From NCBI GenBank assembly GCA_046594915.1, contig JBKJRC010000001.1, positions 1-32,533 on the forward strand: 32,533 bases of DNA, given 5' to 3'. Shown here piece by piece: positions 17,698 to 25,979 of the stretch. The notes under the pieces are model-generated. The model did no database searches. It was not told the DNA's origin and saw nothing but the letters and a program-made list of their open reading frames with translations. The first letter of the stretch is position 1. Every line of letters starts with the position of its first letter. The stretch comes from Methylotenera_A sp046594915 (GTDB lineage: Bacteria; Pseudomonadota; Gammaproteobacteria; Burkholderiales; Methylophilaceae). A program made the position numbers and the translations under genes.

Positions 17698-19212
17698 TTA
17701 TTCAATCGCCGTAATGCGCGCTTGCAATGCGGCTTTATCGATATTTGAACTGGTCGATTGCGCTAACTGTAATGCACGCTGATAATACGGCAACGCCAGT
17801 GTTGGTTTACCTAGTTGATCTAAACTGATGGCTAAGTTATAGGCATTATCCGCGCTGGCGTTTAATCGATAAGCCTCAAAGTAAGAGGGTTGCGCAGCTG
17901 ACCATTGATTTAAATCAGCATAAAAATTGCCCAGCGTGGCATGTAAATTAGCATCGTCTGGCTGTTTTGCTAACAGATTTTTAATGCGGCTTTCATTGTT
18001 AATTGCATCATTTTGTGGCTGATTATCTAAAATAGAAGCCAACGTAAAATTAAGCGCAATGCTGTTTCTTGGCTCTAATTCCAGCACCTTGCCATACCAA
18101 CCGTTCGCATCCAGTTCGCGGCCTTGCCGTTGTGCAATCGCGCCCAAACCCAATAGCGCATCCACATTGCGTACATCGCGCTGCAATACTTGTTTGTACA
18201 GCTTGCTCGCTTGAGTGTCGTTGCCTGCGTTATAAGCATCGTAAGCGCCCATCAAAACTGGGCTAACACCACTTTGCGTGTTGGCTTTAGACACTTTAAT
18301 CGAAGCACTTTTAGAAGCGATCGCTTCAGTTTCAACCGTATTAGATTCAGCTCGCCTAGATTGACTTGACTGTTTTTTTAGCGGCATTTCTACAAGGGCA
18401 TCATCATAGCTGTCTTCGTTTTGGGCTAAACGCAGCGCATCCATTTCCAACTCTGTTTTAACAGCTTTTTTAGCGGGTTTGTCTGTTAAAGTTAACCCGT
18501 TTTTCGGCTCAATTATTGAGGAATTGTTGATTTCAGATCCAGGCAAAGCTTCTGCCATTGACTGCGCTTGTACAGCAGATTGTGCAGCAGCTTCTGGTGG
18601 CGATAATGCGGCAACCTGCGGCGGCAACGCGGCGCGCTTAACCAGCACCACATCGGGCGTGTTATCAATATACGGGTAAAAATAGGCGCCCATCGCCAGC
18701 AACGCCAACAAACCCGCGCCAGCAATCAACGCTAATCTTGCATTTTGATTATTGACTTCTATGCGTTTTGCTGCAAATACATTGGCTGCGTTTTGTGCCG
18801 AAGCCTTGCTGATTGAAGCTGCACCTCTTGAGTCAACTGTAGTTGAATCAAGACTACTTGAACCAAGACTTTTTGAATCGATGCCTTGCGACTTTGGCAC
18901 ATTAATTGGATTATTTTTAGTAGAATTGAAGGTGGCGTCATTTACAGTGTTTTTCACCATATAACTGTCTTTTGCAGCGACTTTTGGACTTAACGACAAT
19001 TCCATTTCCAGCGCGTTAGCGGCAGCTATTTTTTCTGTCGCTGCGGTGGCCATACTCTTTGGTGCCGTGTATGCTTGATCTACAAATGTGGGCTTAAGCG
19101 CTGCGCTATGATTAGCATCCGTTTGCAGCTGTTTTTCTGCTTGCGCTTGCTTACCTTTGGCAAGCTGGGCTTTTTCTTGCGCTTTGTCTAATGCTTTAAT
19201 CAGTAAACTCAT
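17698..19212 (-). CDS. mshN: MshN-like TPR membrane protein
   Basis: A 504-aa protein that begins MSLLIKALDKAQEKAQ, the usual N-terminus of MshN-type proteins. A Ser/Thr/Asn-rich cytoplasmic linker follows, then one membrane helix (about 160-182, LALIAGAGLLALLAMGAYFYPYI), a periplasmic low-complexity linker, and a C-terminal block of tetratricopeptide repeats (about 325-500, for example NVDALLGLGAIAQRQGRELD). TPR proteins in this position are thought to assist secretin assembly or peptidoglycan passage, but that is inference. It lies between the secretin and the ATPase genes, matching the order mshL-(M)-N-E. Confidence 0.78.
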   Translation of the reverse strand: MSLLIKALDKAQEKAQLAKGKQAQAEKQLQTDANHSAALKPTFVDQAYTAPKSMATAATEKIAAANALEMELSLSPKVAAKDSYMVKNTVNDATFNSTKNNPINVPKSQGIDSKSLGSSSLDSTTVDSRGAASISKASAQNAANVFAAKRIEVNNQNARLALIAGAGLLALLAMGAYFYPYIDNTPDVVLVKRAALPPQVAALSPPEAAAQSAVQAQSMAEALPGSEINNSSIIEPKNGLTLTDKPAKKAVKTELEMDALRLAQNEDSYDDALVEMPLKKQSSQSRRAESNTVETEAIASKSASIKVSKANTQSGVSPVLMGAYDAYNAGNDTQASKLYKQVLQRDVRNVDALLGLGAIAQRQGRELDANGWYGKVLELEPRNSIALNFTLASILDNQPQNDAINNESRIKNLLAKQPDDANLHATLGNFYADLNQWSAAQPSYFEAYRLNASADNAYNLAISLDQLGKPTLALPYYQRALQLAQSTSSNIDKAALQARITAIE

Positions 19213-19241
19213 TTGTCAGCAACCTGCCAATTAGCCACAAA

Positions 19242-21185
19242 TCAGTTGGCTTCTTCCAGCACTTTTTGTAATTGCTGTGCTGGTAAATATTGTTTATAAC
19301 TTTGTAACTCGTCACTTTCTAAACTAGCATTGGTAATAACGGTTGGGCGCAGAAAAATCACTAATTCCGTTTTACGATTTGCATCGTTTTTGCCTGTGAA
19401 TACAACCCCTACGCCGGGAATATCAGACAGCCCAGGCACTTTATCAGTATTTTTGAAAATTTCGTCCTGCATTAACCCGCCCAAGATTGCAGTATTACCA
19501 CTTTTTAATTGCAATAATGATTCCATCTCACGTACTTGAATAACAGGAATAAAACTTCTAACTGTTACTTGATTGGTGTCCGGGTTTCTAAATGCAGGAT
19601 TAGGGTCTTCTACTTGATCTACCTGACGCGAAATTGTAGGCCGAACATTGACATTTACATCCCCACCATCATTAATTTGTGGGGTTACACTCATAATGAC
19701 ACCTACTGGAACAGTATTTGGTATCGTCGTAAATGATTGCAGATTGGTTCCAGAAACACCGCTGGCGGATTGTGAAATTTGCGCCTGTATCGTAAAGTAA
19801 ACCAGATTGTCCACTACTTTAAGTACTGCAGTTTGATTGTTTAGCACCATTAACTTAGGGCTAGATAAAACTTTTGTATCGCCAAACTGTTTAAGCAAAG
19901 TAATCGAAGCGGCAATGCTGCCAATTCCACTAATCGGGTTTAAATATCCAGCTACAAATCCAGCCGAAGTTGTAACGCCAAGCGCATTGGTGCCTGCGCC
20001 AGTTAAGCTTCTGCCATCTGGACTAAAGGTTGAATTTGGGCCAAGCGTTTGTTGGAACTGAAAACCACTGTTTTTTGTCAGGCTATTGCCCAAACGACTC
20101 CAATCAATCCCCGCCTGAAAACTATCACTTAATCGCACCTCAACAATGGTTGCTTCAATCAATACTTGGCGCCTTGCACTACCCATTACCCTATCAATAA
20201 ACTCTTGTACTTTTTCGTGTTGCTTATTGGTTGCTCTTACGCTAATCACGCCTGTTTCTGGGTTAGCAATCACGTTGGCGGCAAATAGTGTTTTGTATTC
20301 TGAACGTTGTTGATTACGTTCTTCTGTTGCAGCTCTGGCCGCGTCGGCCAAAGAGGTTGCTGGAATAACGCCAGTAGTAGCATTATTACTTTGATTACTA
20401 GACGCGGTCGCAGTGCCAAAACGCGTCACGATGACCTCTTTATCCGTTTCTGCCAGTAATTCTTTAAGATTTTGTATTAACGACTCCCATAAGTGATTTT
20501 TAGAACTGCTATCAACTGACGTACTGGAACTATTTTTTGCGCCATTGCCAGATGTATTGGTTGTCGATGTTGAACCACCCGCACCAGTGCTTGCACTTTG
20601 GCCTGTGCTAGAAATTTCAGCCGCCGCACCGATAAAACCTTTGGTATCACGGTTGATATTCACATAATCTACCTTGTAAATACGCAACACAGGCTGGTCT
20701 GGCGCAATGAACAACACATTGCCATCCATTCTGTAAGTCAAATCCACTTGTTTTGCCAAGCGCTCTAAAATAGCAGGCAAGGTTTGATCTACCGCATTAA
20801 GCGTTACACGGCCTTGAATGCTGGGATGAATATCAATATTAAGCTTGCTCTCACGCGCCAGCGCAAACAAAATTTCTTTGACTGGCACTTCGTTCACCAC
20901 AACGCTGTAGGTTTGCGCTTTGGTGGTGGCTTTTGGCACGGGTAATTGCGGATTGTTTCTAACTGGCTTGGGAATTGGCACTGCGCTATTGAGCTGTTGA
21001 TTGGCAGTTTTTGCGGTTGGTTCGCCATCAATATGCCCTTGCGAAACCGGCACTACTGATTGGTGCTTGCATGCAACTAAGCCTGTGCAAACTGCAAATA
21101 ATAAGCCCAATAAAATGCTCAGTTTAGTTTTGCCAGTTTTACTATTCTTGTTAAGCACGCCGCGCCTACCTCTAAATAACTTCAC
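19242..21185 (-). CDS. mshL: Outer-membrane secretin, MshL/PilQ/GspD family
   Basis: Forms the gated outer-membrane pore for the pilus. A lipoprotein signal with lipobox LVAC (C39) follows a basic N-terminus. An STN/N0-type domain is seen at about 93-165 (VPVKEILFALARESKLNIDI). Residues about 191-230 are a Ser/Thr/Gly/Asn linker. N1-type and secretin domains follow, with the C-terminal signature VPGLSDIPGVGVVF and TELVIFLRPTVI. The frame opens with GTG at 21183-21185; a second GTG at codon 10 (21156-21158) has a better-spaced AGG and gives a more typical lipoprotein signal, so the true start is uncertain. Length 647 aa is longer than Vibrio MshL by this linker. Confidence 0.92.
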   Translation of the reverse strand: MKLFRGRRGVLNKNSKTGKTKLSILLGLLFAVCTGLVACKHQSVVPVSQGHIDGEPTAKTANQQLNSAVPIPKPVRNNPQLPVPKATTKAQTYSVVVNEVPVKEILFALARESKLNIDIHPSIQGRVTLNAVDQTLPAILERLAKQVDLTYRMDGNVLFIAPDQPVLRIYKVDYVNINRDTKGFIGAAAEISSTGQSASTGAGGSTSTTNTSGNGAKNSSSTSVDSSSKNHLWESLIQNLKELLAETDKEVIVTRFGTATASSNQSNNATTGVIPATSLADAARAATEERNQQRSEYKTLFAANVIANPETGVISVRATNKQHEKVQEFIDRVMGSARRQVLIEATIVEVRLSDSFQAGIDWSRLGNSLTKNSGFQFQQTLGPNSTFSPDGRSLTGAGTNALGVTTSAGFVAGYLNPISGIGSIAASITLLKQFGDTKVLSSPKLMVLNNQTAVLKVVDNLVYFTIQAQISQSASGVSGTNLQSFTTIPNTVPVGVIMSVTPQINDGGDVNVNVRPTISRQVDQVEDPNPAFRNPDTNQVTVRSFIPVIQVREMESLLQLKSGNTAILGGLMQDEIFKNTDKVPGLSDIPGVGVVFTGKNDANRKTELVIFLRPTVITNASLESDELQSYKQYLPAQQLQKVLEEAN

Positions 21186-21270
21186 ACCTCATGTTATCGC
21201 ATAAGCCGCGTTAAATTGCAATACTAAGCTATTGAATTTCTTATAAGTTTTAACTATTAAATTATGCGTA

Positions 21271-22749
21271 TTAAGGCACTTTTTGTGTTTCTTGCAACAC
21301 ACCTGCAATTGTGCGTAACTGTGGGCGATTTTTTTGTATTTCTGCCGGTAGTTTTTTTAATGCTTGCGTGGCCTCAAACCGATTGGCAAAGCTGCCATAT
21401 AACACGGTTAAAAACGGCTGTGCATGAGTTCCGTCTGATGAAACGGTGGTGCGATACACATAGATATTATCCAGCTCAATCTGCTGGCTTAATCGGGTTA
21501 AATCGGCAATCAGCTGTGCATCGCTACTAGCGCCCATCAACTGAATGCTCACTGTGGCTGGCGGTTGGCTAGCCAGCCAATTTGAAGTGATATTTAAGCG
21601 ACGTGTTAAAATATTATCTGGCGCAGAGGCCGCTGAATTTACAAGGACTGTTGCGTTTACGGTGGCGGTTGAGTTCGCAGGCACTATCGATACAGGGTTT
21701 GCGACATCATTGGCAACAACTGGTGCTTGAGATTCAATTGCCGATGGAGTTTTTGCAGCAAGATTGACTGTGGAATGCTGTGTTAACTCTGCTGAATTAA
21801 CACTATTTGCAGCCTTAAAATTGGCAACACGCGATTTCTGTAATAAATAACTGGTTAAGTATCCCGCCGCTAATCCCAGTAGCAAAAAAGCTGCCCACAT
21901 CAAAATTTGTGATTTTTTAGGCGTTAACTTTGATTGCTCTAACCCAAATTCACTGTCTTTAATGGCCGCGCGCACTTGCTTTGGCGTCACCTGGTAAAGA
22001 TTATCCGCAAACGCCGCTAGTAAAGCTTTATCTGCCAGAATATTGACGCGCCTGACCAAGCCTTGTGCGGATGACGCAATGGTTTTAACTGCCGATTTTG
22101 TAAATAAATGTGGGCCAAAATAGCCCGCGGCGCGTAACCTGAATATCAGATACTCGCCAATTTCTTTGGGCTGCAACGGCGCCAAACTAAAACTATGCGT
22201 AATGCGCTCACGTAGCTGGCGAATGTGCGTTTGGTTCAGATTATCGTCTAGCTCAGGCTGGCCAAACAGTACAATTTGCAGCAGTTTGTCGTGTTTAGTT
22301 TCTAAGTTTGAAAGCAATCTGATTTCTTCCAGCGTAGCCAGCGGCATACCTTGCGCTTCTTCCACAAAAATCACCACTTGCTTACCAGCCGTGTGCCTCG
22401 CCAGCAAATGACTTTGCAACACTTGCATCACTTTTAAACGGTCGGCGTTTTTGGGTAATTTTAATTGCAACTCAAACGCAATGGCATGCAAAATATCTTC
22501 TGGCGCCACACTCGGATTTGCCAGATAAATGCTCTCAATTTTGTCTGGCAACATGGTTTGCAGCATGCGGCACAACATGGTTTTACCGCTGCCAACTTCG
22601 CCCACCACTTTAATAATGCCTTCACCGTTTAAAATGGCGTAGATTAAGGCATCCAGCACAGCGCCGCGCTTGCCGCCAGTGTAAAAAACTTCGGTATTGG
22701 GGGTGATTTTGAAAGGCGGCTCTTTTAAACCAAAGTGGGCGTAATACAT
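21271..22749 (-). CDS. mshM: MshM/ExeA/GspA-like AAA ATPase with C-terminal SPOR-like domain
   Basis: An ExeA-type AAA+ ATPase: begins MYYAHFGLKEPPFKITPN, typical of the family, with Walker A GEVGSGKT (50-57), Walker B VVIFVEEAQ (125-133), and sensor-like LFGQPELDD. A membrane helix lies at about 282-303. After an Ala/Ser/Val-rich linker, residues about 405-480 resemble a SPOR-like peptidoglycan-binding domain (SIQLMGASSDAQL ... FLTVLYGSFANRFEATQAL). ExeA/GspA proteins act with peptidoglycan to let the secretin insert. It is directly downstream of the response regulator (23 bp) and upstream of the secretin. Confidence 0.87.
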   Translation of the reverse strand: MYYAHFGLKEPPFKITPNTEVFYTGGKRGAVLDALIYAILNGEGIIKVVGEVGSGKTMLCRMLQTMLPDKIESIYLANPSVAPEDILHAIAFELQLKLPKNADRLKVMQVLQSHLLARHTAGKQVVIFVEEAQGMPLATLEEIRLLSNLETKHDKLLQIVLFGQPELDDNLNQTHIRQLRERITHSFSLAPLQPKEIGEYLIFRLRAAGYFGPHLFTKSAVKTIASSAQGLVRRVNILADKALLAAFADNLYQVTPKQVRAAIKDSEFGLEQSKLTPKKSQILMWAAFLLLGLAAGYLTSYLLQKSRVANFKAANSVNSAELTQHSTVNLAAKTPSAIESQAPVVANDVANPVSIVPANSTATVNATVLVNSAASAPDNILTRRLNITSNWLASQPPATVSIQLMGASSDAQLIADLTRLSQQIELDNIYVYRTTVSSDGTHAQPFLTVLYGSFANRFEATQALKKLPAEIQKNRPQLRTIAGVLQETQKVP

Positions 22750-22772
22750 GCTAAAAATAAATCATATTTCGA

Positions 22773-24209
22773 TTATTTTTCTTCTTGTAGTTGAATGCGG
22801 CTGTATAACGTTGTGCGGTTTATTCCCAGCATTTTGGCGGCCTGGCTTAAATTACCATGCGTGATTTTCATGGCCGCTTCTACATAAGCTTTTTCCCACG
22901 ATTTCAACACTTGGTCTAAATTAACATTGGCTTCATTTTGCAAATGTTGCAACGCATAGCCCGATAAATCGCCGCTGTTACTCACGGTTGGCACGCCATC
23001 AATCTCGTTTTGACGCGACAAGTCCAACTCAGCCGAAAGCTGTACTTCATTGACGGTTTGCCCAGCGTATTTGGCTATTAAACGGATAATAATATTGCGT
23101 AACTCGCGTACGTTGCCTGGAAAATGGTAACTTAACCAGCGTGATTGCGCTTTGTTGTCTAGCTTAAACGATTGCTGGCCTGTTTCGCGCGCATAAAAAT
23201 CATTAAAATGTTGCAGTAAAATCAGGCTATCTTCAGCTAAATCGCGCAACGGCGGCACTTTAACGGCAAAAACACTTAAACGATGGTATAAATCTGACCT
23301 GAAATTACCGGCACGCACTTCTGCGCGCAAATCTCTGTTTGTGGCCGCCACCACGCGCGCTTTACTTTTGCGCACTTGAGTTTCGCCCACGCGGGTGTAG
23401 TCGCCATTTTCTAGTACACGTAGCAGTTTGGCCTGCATTTCCAGTGGCAATTCGCCAATTTCATCCAAAAAAAGTGTGCCTTCAATTGCGTCTTCAAAAT
23501 AGCCCGTGTTGGCGTTATTGGCCCCTGTAAACGCACCTTTTGCATGACCAAATAAAATGGATTCTGCCAGCATGGGCGAAATTGCTGCGCAGTTAATGGA
23601 CAAATAAGGCGCTTTTGCACGCTTACTAAAACGATGAAAATTGCTGGCAACGCGCTCTTTCCCCGCGCCAGATTCGCCTTCAATCAACACAGGAAAAGGC
23701 GAGTCTGCAAATTGGCGAATCTGCGTGATTAAGGTTTGCATAGGCAAACTTTCACCCATCATGCCACCATTTTTGTCTTCTGCTTTTTCAGTTAACGCTT
23801 GCTCTGTTAGCTCAACACTTTGTACTTTTAATGAATTTAAAAGTAGCTCTTTTAGCTTATCAACATCACAAGGCTTAGGAATAAAATCCAGCGCGCCTAA
23901 AGCAAGTGCGTGTTTTACATTCACATCATCACTTTGACCAGAAAGCACATGGATTTTCATGCTAGGTGAGTGCGCGAGCAACTCACCAATCATTTTAAAG
24001 CCTTCATCTGGTTTATGTTGGGCGGGAGGCAAACCCAAATCGACCAATGCCAACGCAGGCGGCTCATCCAGTTGTCTTAATAAGCTTTTTGCTTGCGCAC
24101 GCGAATCGGCTACACACACTTCAAAGTGCTTGCTGAGCACATAGTGAAGGGTATCGGTAATCAGCGGGTCATCATCAATAATGATGAGCACAGGACGCAC
24201 CTCAGCCAT
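22773..24209 (-). CDS. Sigma-54-dependent response regulator (NtrC family)
   Basis: A 478-aa activator with an N-terminal receiver domain (phosphoacceptor D57 in LALVDLGLP, acidic IIIDDDP, conserved K112 in PKP). The AAA+ core has Walker A GESGAGKE (178-185), the sigma-54 contact loop GAFTGA (225-230), LFLDEIGE and the arginine region FRSDLYHRL. The C-terminal Fis-type HTH is HGNLSQAAKMLGINRTTLYSRI (451-472 region). Walker A has Ala where Thr is usual (GESGTGKE). It heads the minus-strand pilus operon and is preceded by AAGGA. No sensor kinase is next to it in the window. It resembles regulators linked to exopolysaccharide or pilus loci; the targets are inferred to include this operon. Confidence 0.92.
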   Translation of the reverse strand: MAEVRPVLIIIDDDPLITDTLHYVLSKHFEVCVADSRAQAKSLLRQLDEPPALALVDLGLPPAQHKPDEGFKMIGELLAHSPSMKIHVLSGQSDDVNVKHALALGALDFIPKPCDVDKLKELLLNSLKVQSVELTEQALTEKAEDKNGGMMGESLPMQTLITQIRQFADSPFPVLIEGESGAGKERVASNFHRFSKRAKAPYLSINCAAISPMLAESILFGHAKGAFTGANNANTGYFEDAIEGTLFLDEIGELPLEMQAKLLRVLENGDYTRVGETQVRKSKARVVAATNRDLRAEVRAGNFRSDLYHRLSVFAVKVPPLRDLAEDSLILLQHFNDFYARETGQQSFKLDNKAQSRWLSYHFPGNVRELRNIIIRLIAKYAGQTVNEVQLSAELDLSRQNEIDGVPTVSNSGDLSGYALQHLQNEANVNLDQVLKSWEKAYVEAAMKITHGNLSQAAKMLGINRTTLYSRIQLQEEK

Positions 24210-24258
24210 TGATTTATCCTTATAAATTAACTACATTATTGTTTGTTTTTATAAAGAT

Positions 24259-24287
24259 ACTATAACTGTTAAAAAGCAGGCTATCAA
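24259..24287 (-). promoter_or_regulatory. Probable sigma-70 promoter of the response regulator/pilus operon
   Basis: On the minus strand TTGATA (24282-24287) and TATAGT (24259-24264) are separated by exactly 17 nt, about 50 bp upstream of the response regulator start. Both boxes match consensus at 5 of 6 positions. No sigma-54 -24/-12 box was found here, so the regulator itself is probably transcribed by housekeeping polymerase. Confidence 0.7.
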
Positions 24288-24332
24288 TGCTAAGGTACGT
24301 TTAAAATAGGGTAATTACAATTAATTTTGATG

Positions 24333-24378
24333 ATGGGGTGGCTGATGGGGCTCGAACCCACGACAACAGGAATCACAA
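24333..24378. repeat. attL: 46-bp copy of the tRNA-His 3' half
   Basis: Identical to 31126-31171 and runs from just outside the CCA end into the anticodon loop. Identity ends abruptly after the anticodon complement (…ATCACAA), which places the integrase crossover within this segment. It is not a functional tRNA: the D-arm and 5' acceptor strand are missing. Confidence 0.93.
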
Positions 24379-24604
24379 CCCACGTTAGAATTCTCTGTAA
24401 TATACTAATTTAAATAACTTTATTTGAATTATTTGTCTACTATTAATTACTCTACACAATACTTGAACCCTTTGCTGGTGCTGGGTCTATTTTTCTTTAG
24501 TTGACAATTTAAACTTAATTAATTTTGCAATTTAAAACATAATTGCTCTCTTATGCATTGGTATATAAACTACATAAATTCACTACTATTTTAGGATGAT
24601 TCGA
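24379..24604. other. Left-end noncoding region of the element
   Basis: An AT-rich stretch with no credible gene between attL and the DinD-like gene. It holds a TGTCTACTATT motif (24434-24444) that matches one near the other end, a shorter CTACTATT (24583-24590), an inverted repeat GCAATT/AATTGC with 8-nt spacer (24527-24546) that could be an operator, and a lone TTGACA (24501-24506) without a good -10 at 17 nt. The dinD Shine-Dalgarno AGGA is at 24593-24596. Confidence 0.5.
24434..24444 (+). promoter_or_regulatory. Candidate integrase/excisionase arm site, left
   Basis: TGTCTACTATT, about 55 bp inside attL. The same 11-mer occurs at 31070-31080, about 45 bp inside attR, as half of a longer palindrome. 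Presence at matching distances inside both ends fits arm-type binding sites of a tyrosine integrase or its directionality factor. Confidence 0.5.
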
Positions 24605-25546
24605 ATGAGCGCGAAAAATACTGATACAAACAAACTTGCTGAAGTAGCTTTTGATGATGCTCTGACGCACATGAATGAACCTTCAGACGGATCTATAGAT
24701 AGCTTAATTACTGCATTTGAAGCTGCAGCATTATCTGATGAGGATGGTGTTGAATATTGGTTTGCTAGAGATTTGCAAGAGCTACTTGGATATGAAAAAT
24801 GGGATAATTTTGTTAAGGTAATTGATAAGGCCAAAGTTGCTGCTGAGATATTGAAGCAAAATATACCAGACCATTTTGCCGATATCGGGAAAATGGTCGA
24901 ACTGGGATCTGGTAGCAAGAGAGAAATTAAAGATATTAAGCTTACTCGGTATGCTAGTTATTTAATTGCCCAAAATGCGGAATCTAGCAAGAAACCTGTA
25001 GCCTTCGCGCAAACATATTTTGCCATTCAAACCCGAAGGCAAGAAATTCAAGATGATGATATTGCAAATTACACCCCATTGTCTGAAGACCAAAAGCGAG
25101 TTTTATTAAGAAACGAAATCAAAGAACACAACAAAAATTTAGCTAGTGCCGCAAAAAATGCTGGCGTTATATTGCCGCTAGATTTCGCAATCTTTCAAAC
25201 TTTTGGATATAAAGGTTTATATGGTGGTCTTGACCGAGCTGGCATACAGCGTGCAAAAGGCTTGAAATCAAAACAAAATATTTTGGATCATATGGGTAGT
25301 ACAGAATTAGCGGCAAATTTGTTTAGAGCCACTCAGACTGAGGAAAAACTTCGTCGAGACAACGTAAAAGGGAAACACAACGCTAACGCAGTGCACTTAG
25401 AGGTTGGCAAGAAAGTTAGGCAAGCGATTAAAGATATTGGAGGTACTATGCCTGAAAACCTACCTCAAGCTGAAGACATTGTTAAAGTAGGTAAGCGAAT
25501 GCAAAAAGCTATAAAAGCAACTCAGGACATAAAAAAAATTAACTAA
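24605..25546 (+). CDS. dinD: DinD-like protein (DNA damage-inducible protein D family, BRO-N-type N-terminus)
   Basis: Counting from the upstream in-frame ATG at 24596, residues about 51-150 form a Bro-N/DinD-type region (DGVEYWFARDLQELLGYEKW, IKLTRYASYLIAQNAESSK, QTYFAIQTRRQEI). The C-terminal part has the DinD hallmarks GYKGLYGGLDRAGIQRAKGL, ILDHMGSTELAANLFRATQTE and KGKHNANAVHLEVGKKVRQ. E. coli DinD is SOS-induced and antagonises RecA filaments; related Bro-N proteins act as phage antirepressors. The start at 24605 is preferred because AGGA lies 8 nt before it and overlaps the earlier ATG. No convincing LexA box is seen upstream. On a mobile element it may link induction to DNA damage (inference). 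It converges with the 73-aa gene, the ends overlapping by 4 bp. Confidence 0.85.
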   Translation: MSAKNTDTNKLAEVAFDDALTHMNEPSDGSIDSLITAFEAAALSDEDGVEYWFARDLQELLGYEKWDNFVKVIDKAKVAAEILKQNIPDHFADIGKMVELGSGSKREIKDIKLTRYASYLIAQNAESSKKPVAFAQTYFAIQTRRQEIQDDDIANYTPLSEDQKRVLLRNEIKEHNKNLASAAKNAGVILPLDFAIFQTFGYKGLYGGLDRAGIQRAKGLKSKQNILDHMGSTELAANLFRATQTEEKLRRDNVKGKHNANAVHLEVGKKVRQAIKDIGGTMPENLPQAEDIVKVGKRMQKAIKATQDIKKIN

Positions 25547-25764
25547 GTTTTTTCTCTACAATGGCGACACCTAACAGTTACATCTCGGTCATCGACTGTT
25601 ATCCATGTTGATAGCTTTCTACCAACTGCTTTATAAAATGCTTTATAAAGTTGATTTTTATCGATAGTAGTATTCGGCAATACATCTTTTAATGCAGCTT
25701 CTAAAGCATTCTTTATATCGTATTCGTGTTTTTCAATTATGCTTTCTATCTTTACCTCTGCCAT
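25543..25764 (-). CDS. Small hypothetical protein with C-terminal CxxC
   Basis: A 73-aa protein, highly charged, helical at the N-terminus (IESIIEKHEYDIKNALEAAL) and ending in the segment VRCRHCREKT, whose single CxxC might bind metal when dimerised. Not recognised as a named family. It is supported as real by a GGGGA Shine-Dalgarno 7-8 nt before the ATG, a well-formed promoter at 25844-25871, and its position opposite an HTH regulator across a divergent control region, where phage-like elements often encode a small regulator or host-interaction protein. Confidence 0.6.
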   Translation of the reverse strand: MAEVKIESIIEKHEYDIKNALEAALKDVLPNTTIDKNQLYKAFYKAVGRKLSTWITVDDRDVTVRCRHCREKT

Positions 25765-25843
25765 TTAATATCCCCAATTATTATTAACTTACATGCATAC
25801 ATTATCTACATTAATAACTTATTGTAAATAAACATAAACTACA

Positions 25844-25957
25844 TTTATAAACACTTTGCATATGTTTACAAGTAAACTTGTTATTCTTTAAAAACAATTG
25901 TTGTAAAATTGCTGACAACACTATGATTAACAAGCCTCGCAGACCATTTGTAAACAA
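25844..25957. promoter_or_regulatory. Divergent control region with operator-like GTTTAC/GTAAAC sites
   Basis: Lies within the 215-bp AT-rich gap between the 73-aa gene (minus) and the HTH gene (plus). Minus promoter: TTGTAA (25866-25871), 16-nt spacer, TATAAA (25844-25849). Its -35 is covered by GTTTAC-AA-GTAAAC (25864-25877). Plus promoter candidate: TTGTTG (25898-25903), 18-nt spacer, TATGAT (25922-25927), followed by TTGTAAACAA (25948-25957), which repeats the GTAAAC half-site between the promoter and the gene. The layout resembles a repressor-controlled phage switch. Confidence 0.55.
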
Positions 25958-25979
25958 CCGCTATTCAAGATAAACATAT

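Noticed and set aside
24388..24412. CTGT-8 nt in the left-end region as a LexA box for dinD.
   Set aside because: The second half-site (ACAG) is missing; only half the site is present.
24596..24918. Minus-strand 110-aa frame opposite dinD.
   Set aside because: It is a shadow of the well-supported DinD-like gene, with no recognisable domain.
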